Shown: positions 61,491-64,000 of the stretch, in pieces | Layout of the letters: every line of letters starts with the position of its first letter | How positions within the stretch are numbered: the first letter of the stretch is position 1 | DNA from: Fictibacillus fluitans | Lineage (GTDB): Bacteria; Bacillota; Bacilli; Bacillales; Fictibacillaceae | Reading direction: 5' to 3' | Assembly: GCF_030418125.1 (NCBI RefSeq) | Contig: NZ_JAUHTR010000005.1 | Span: 124,001 to 188,000 of the forward strand | Length of the DNA: 64,000 nt | Translations under genes and position numbers: made by a program | Notes under the pieces: model-generated | What the model saw: only the letters and a program-made list of their open reading frames with translations | What the model was told of the DNA's origin: nothing | Databases searched by the model: none

Positions 61491-61612
61491 CGTTCAATAT
61501 GATCTGCGCTACACACTCCACATCTCTGGACTGTATGTGACAACACATGAGATGTTGGTGAGTTATACACATCAATTCTTCTGTCAGCATTCACAGCAAA
61601 TATGTTGGTTTC

Positions 61613-61640
61613 ACCAATACAGTTTTTTATACATAAAATA
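61613..61640 (+). promoter_or_regulatory. Sigma-K-like promoter of the Gln/Thr-rich protein
   Basis: AC (61613-61614), 17 bases, CATAAAATA (61632-61640): exact match to AC-N17-CATANNNTA, 43 bases before the ATG. Confidence 0.6.
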
Positions 61641-61683
61641 AACAAGCATATTTGAAGTCAGTGAAAGGAACTGAGGAGTGAGA

Positions 61684-62961
61684 ATGCAAAAACGGGATAG
61701 GTGTGAAGAATGCAAACATAAAAGTTGTATCTGTAATAAAAATTCGTTGTTTTTCCCTTGTGAGAAATGTAAGAAAGAAAAATGTAACTGTAAAAAACAA
61801 TTGGGGGCCGAGGTAGATTTAATACAAAAGGATATTGAACTAACCCAAGGTCAAGCACAAACTTTAGGGAATCAAGACCAAACAGCTACTGAAAGCCAAG
61901 GTTTAACACAAGGAGACCTGACGCAGACTGGTACAGAAAGCCAGGGCCAGACATTGGGGGATCAAACTCAAACGGGTACAGAAAGTCAAAGTCAAACTAT
62001 GGGAGACCAAACCCAAACCAATTCACAAGGTCAGTCAGGGTCTACACTAACCCAAACACAAAATCCGACTCAAACAGGGGGAACGGTTACACAAGAACAA
62101 AACCCAACCCAGACTCAAACGGGTACTGCCACTCAAACTCAACAAGCAAATCCCACGAATAACGGAACCGCCGATGTTACCCAAACGGTTAGTGGGGTGA
62201 CAGTCAATGTTCCTGTTACTGTTGATGTAAGTTGTGGTTGTAATGAAAAGAAAGAGAAATTTGGCAGTAAGAATAATAAAGATTGTTGTGACTGCTGTGC
62301 ACGAGCATTGGGCAATTTGCTTAGACAAATCCAACCCATTCAAATTACAAATTTAGAGACCATAAATATTTATCTAACAAATGGTCTTGCTTTACCCGCT
62401 AACCCGATACCTGGGCAAACGATAACTAATGTAAATGATTGTGCGACTGTATCATTTGCTACAGGTCCTGTAGTTACTACACCTTCTACAATTGCTCAAT
62501 TATGTAAAGTTGCGGGTTTTTCTACAACTGGAGCGAACTTAGTGGCATTCCTAACTAATTTTGCAAATACTTGTACCAATAATACTGGAGACACATGTGG
62601 CTGTGGCTGTGGAAAATTTGATTGTGGGAATCAATTTTGTAACTGTAATACCTGCGCAAACGGAATAGGGGCACAATTAAGCTTGCTCACTGGGGCGGTA
62701 GTTAATTTAATTATAGAAGGAGTGCCGACTGCCATCAATGGCGTGAGGATCCTTAAAGTTTGTGACTGTTTAGCCTTTTTTATAGATGATGCTGCTTCTA
62801 CGATATATGTATTTACCTTGTGTTCTATCGAAGCATTTACTCCTGCCACCACTACTAGCACCCCTTTACAACCTCCACAAACGCCGCCAGGAACTCCCAT
62901 AATTACATTGCTCCCTTGTTGCTCGGAAAGTAGCCATAAAAGAAGGAAAAGAAGAAAATGA
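61684..62961 (+). CDS. Gln/Thr-rich repeat protein with Cys-rich ends, probable spore-surface protein
   Basis: 425 residues from the ATG at 61684, 5 bases after GAGGAG. Segments: a Cys/Lys-rich N-terminus with CEECKHKSCIC and CEKCKKEKCNC (possible metal- or disulfide-linked knuckles); a low-complexity region of Gln, Thr, Gly and Ser (about 50-165) with units like QTGTESQGQTLGDQ; a VPVTVDVSCGC stretch; a Cys-rich globular region with KDCCDCCARALGNLL and CGCGCGKFDCGNQFCNCNTC; and a strongly basic tail (KRRKRRK). No signal peptide. The exact sigma-K-like promoter points to expression in the sporulating mother cell. No family named with confidence. Confidence 0.7.
   Translation: MQKRDRCEECKHKSCICNKNSLFFPCEKCKKEKCNCKKQLGAEVDLIQKDIELTQGQAQTLGNQDQTATESQGLTQGDLTQTGTESQGQTLGDQTQTGTESQSQTMGDQTQTNSQGQSGSTLTQTQNPTQTGGTVTQEQNPTQTQTGTATQTQQANPTNNGTADVTQTVSGVTVNVPVTVDVSCGCNEKKEKFGSKNNKDCCDCCARALGNLLRQIQPIQITNLETINIYLTNGLALPANPIPGQTITNVNDCATVSFATGPVVTTPSTIAQLCKVAGFSTTGANLVAFLTNFANTCTNNTGDTCGCGCGKFDCGNQFCNCNTCANGIGAQLSLLTGAVVNLIIEGVPTAINGVRILKVCDCLAFFIDDAASTIYVFTLCSIEAFTPATTTSTPLQPPQTPPGTPIITLLPCCSESSHKRRKRRK
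61840..62150 (+). repeat. Degenerate tandem repeat coding Gln/Thr-rich sequence
   Basis: The coding sequence repeats units of about 45 bases (ACTCAAACGGGTACAGAAAG and variants) two to three times, then shorter ACCCAAAC-type units. Copy number is likely to vary among strains. Confidence 0.6.
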
Positions 62962-62985
62962 GGTGCCAATTGGCACCCTATTTTT
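62962..62985 (+). terminator. Terminator of the Gln/Thr-rich gene
   Basis: GGTGCCAATTGGCACC is a perfect 16-base palindrome directly after the stop codon, followed by CTATTTTT. Confidence 0.75.
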
Positions 62986-63316
62986 CATGAAGGTGACCAT
63001 TCATTTTTTTCAAGTGCTCATTAACATTTTTTATTATTTGCTCACTTAAAGCTTTTCCATCAATAACTGCCTCTGGTGTTAACTCATTAGAACTTACTTC
63101 TTTACCGTTTATAAAATGCTTACTTTGTGTTGTAGAAGAGGTATTATTTTTTACTATGGTTTGGTTTGTGCTGTTTCTAAGTTGTTCCATTTTTTTGTCA
63201 GTTAATTGTTCAATTTCTTTTAAAAACTTGGTCTTAATTTCGCAAAGTTCTTCCTCTAATCCATGTAAAAAATCATCTCTAATCTTCTCTAGGTCGTTTT
63301 TATTTATTGAATCCAA
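62978..63316 (-). CDS. Small coiled-coil protein of unknown function
   Basis: 112 residues, TTG start at 63314-63316, 7 bases after AGGAGG. Residues 5-45 form a heptad-rich coiled coil (EKIRDDFLHGLEEELCEIK), followed by a Ser/Thr/Asn linker and a second helical part (ALSEQIIKNVNEHLKK). It converges on the Gln/Thr-rich gene and has its own sigma-K-like promoter, suggesting the same sporulation role. No family recognised. Confidence 0.65.
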   Translation of the reverse strand: MDSINKNDLEKIRDDFLHGLEEELCEIKTKFLKEIEQLTDKKMEQLRNSTNQTIVKNNTSSTTQSKHFINGKEVSSNELTPEAVIDGKALSEQIIKNVNEHLKKMNGHLHEK

Positions 63317-63347
63317 AATAAATCCTCCTAGCTACTCATATATGGGT

Positions 63348-63374
63348 TAGTTTATGACTGAAGGATAAATCTGT
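63348..63374 (-). promoter_or_regulatory. Sigma-K-like promoter of the coiled-coil gene
   Basis: On the minus strand AC (63373-63374), 16 bases, CATAAACTA (63348-63356): exact match to AC-N16-CATANNNTA, 31 bases before the TTG start. Confidence 0.6.
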
Positions 63375-64000
63375 TCAAACAAACAATAAAAATAAATTTA
63401 AAAATCTTTTCGTAACATTTTTAGAAATCATAATTCTTTCAGATAAAAGCTTGCATTTTACTAATCAAAGGGTTGTGTTAATTACACAGAAATCCTAACA
63501 GGTCAGAGCCGCAATCTCTGTCAAAACGATCGTAGTTGTGACATAAAAAACCTACTTTAACAATATAGCCTGTGGAAATGCCCTTAAACCACAATAAACA
63601 ATAGGTCAAGTGAGCTGAACCGATGCAGAAAATCAGCGTAGCAATCATGAGACAAGGTCTATCTTACTGCTGTTTTCTGACTGGATTGCAAGCCTTAGAG
63701 AGTGGGAACGACTCCGTGCAGTAACAGTTCGGTTGGAGTTTCGGTTGGTTACGGCCAATAGTGCTTGTTATTATGTATGTGGGCGAAACTAAAAATTTGT
63801 ATTAACCATGATATTCATATTATTTGCTTAGACAACCATAGTGTTGAAGGTAACATACAGAACTTTGGTTTATACGCCTGGATATTCGAAACTGAATCAA
63901 CAAACAGTAGCCGCCGTAACAAATAAGCCAAGAAGGTCAAGGCAAAGCGTGGGCTGTTTATAAGATCCAATCCTCCCTATGACTATCGTTTCGAGGATGG
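63375..64000. other. Non-coding, possibly structured region at the window edge
   Basis: About 625 bases without a convincing gene. The first 100 bases are AT-rich; from about 63475 the composition changes and many short complementary arms appear (CAGAG/CTCTG at 63505-63521; GAGT/ACTC near 63700-63714; GTAAC/GTTAC near 63721-63752). The density suggests a large structured RNA or the 5' part of a mobile intron or element continuing past 64000. Identity not established. Confidence 0.35.

Larger units (their letters stand above)
61303..61683. other. Intergenic region with a minus-strand hairpin and a sporulation-type promoter
   Basis: This 381-base gap contains no convincing ORF (frames at 61406-61645 and 61444-61641 run through the terminator). 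It holds a terminator at 61461-61490 facing left and the sigma-K-like promoter at 61613-61640 facing right. Confidence 0.6.

Noticed and set aside
61444-61641. Plus-strand ORF of 65 codons over the same gap
   Set aside because: It contains the terminator hairpin and the sigma-K-like promoter and lacks a good ribosome site.
61406-61645. Minus-strand ORF of 79 codons upstream of the Gln/Thr-rich gene
   Set aside because: It runs through the terminator hairpin at 61461-61490, has no ribosome site and no recognisable domain.
63924-64000. Group II intron reverse transcriptase start at the edge
   Set aside because: Only a faint YDYRFED-like match, without a start codon, and the following residue does not fit the usual motif. 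Kept only as a hypothesis in the findings.
1-64000. tRNA, rRNA or CRISPR arrays
   Set aside because: No T-arm-like GGTTCGAATCC sequences, rRNA motifs or regularly spaced direct repeats were seen by eye.

Overview
The window looks like chromosome from an aerobic, endospore-forming member of the Bacillaceae. Shine-Dalgarno sequences are strong, TTG and GTG starts are frequent, and the gene set is typical of Bacillus relatives: a YobU/YobV-like pair, a YybE/YybF-like pair, a ManR/ManP-like PTS, an ECF sigma factor with a DUF4179 anti-sigma factor, and many LacI regulators with palindromic operators. Several unusual proteins sit behind promoters resembling the mother-cell sigma-K consensus, AC-N16/17-CATANNNTA. 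Genus cannot be fixed from the sequence alone. No rRNA, tRNA, CRISPR array or complete transposon was found.

Positions 1-31,000 are mostly sugar catabolism. A beta-1,3-glucan (laminarin) operon runs on the minus strand: LacI regulator, ABC binding protein, two permeases, GH1 beta-glucosidase and secreted multi-CBM GH16 glucanase, with three copies of one operator. Next come malate:quinone oxidoreductase, a GH2 hydrolase with a sorbitol-type dehydrogenase, and an L-fucose oxidation cluster (fuconolactonase-like amidohydrolase, SDR dehydrogenase, FucU mutarotase, FucP permease). A second LacI regulator and a second, paralogous sugar cluster (LacI, FucP-like permease, DUF4432 epimerase, ribokinase-like kinase) follow. 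A PhyH dioxygenase and a sugar-porter MFS transporter close the region.

Positions 31,000-45,600 hold transport and housekeeping genes: GNAT, CPA1 Na+/H+ antiporter, an AT-rich orphan polytopic membrane protein that looks foreign, VOC proteins, an MFS/LysR pair, a mannose/fructose-type PTS with its PRD regulator, and a SEC-C protein.

Positions 45,600-64,000 mix cysteine-rich probable spore-surface genes with truA, SDR, WYL regulator, iron alcohol dehydrogenase, LysR regulators, sigma/anti-sigma, dus, methyltransferase and peptidase E genes. The last ~600 bases are non-coding and appear structured.

The most novel theme is a dispersed set of leaderless, probably sporulation-controlled surface proteins. 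Three of them (at 21640, 28581 and 49412) share an undescribed ~60-residue N-terminal module joined by a proline-rich linker to different C-terminal domains: a beta-propeller, one Ig-like domain, or several Ig-like domains. Exact or near sigma-K-like promoters precede these three, an eight-cysteine microprotein (39304-39513), a Gln/Thr-rich repeat protein (61684-62961) and a coiled-coil protein (62978-63316). A tandem Cys-rich pair (45824-47216) probably belongs to the same group.
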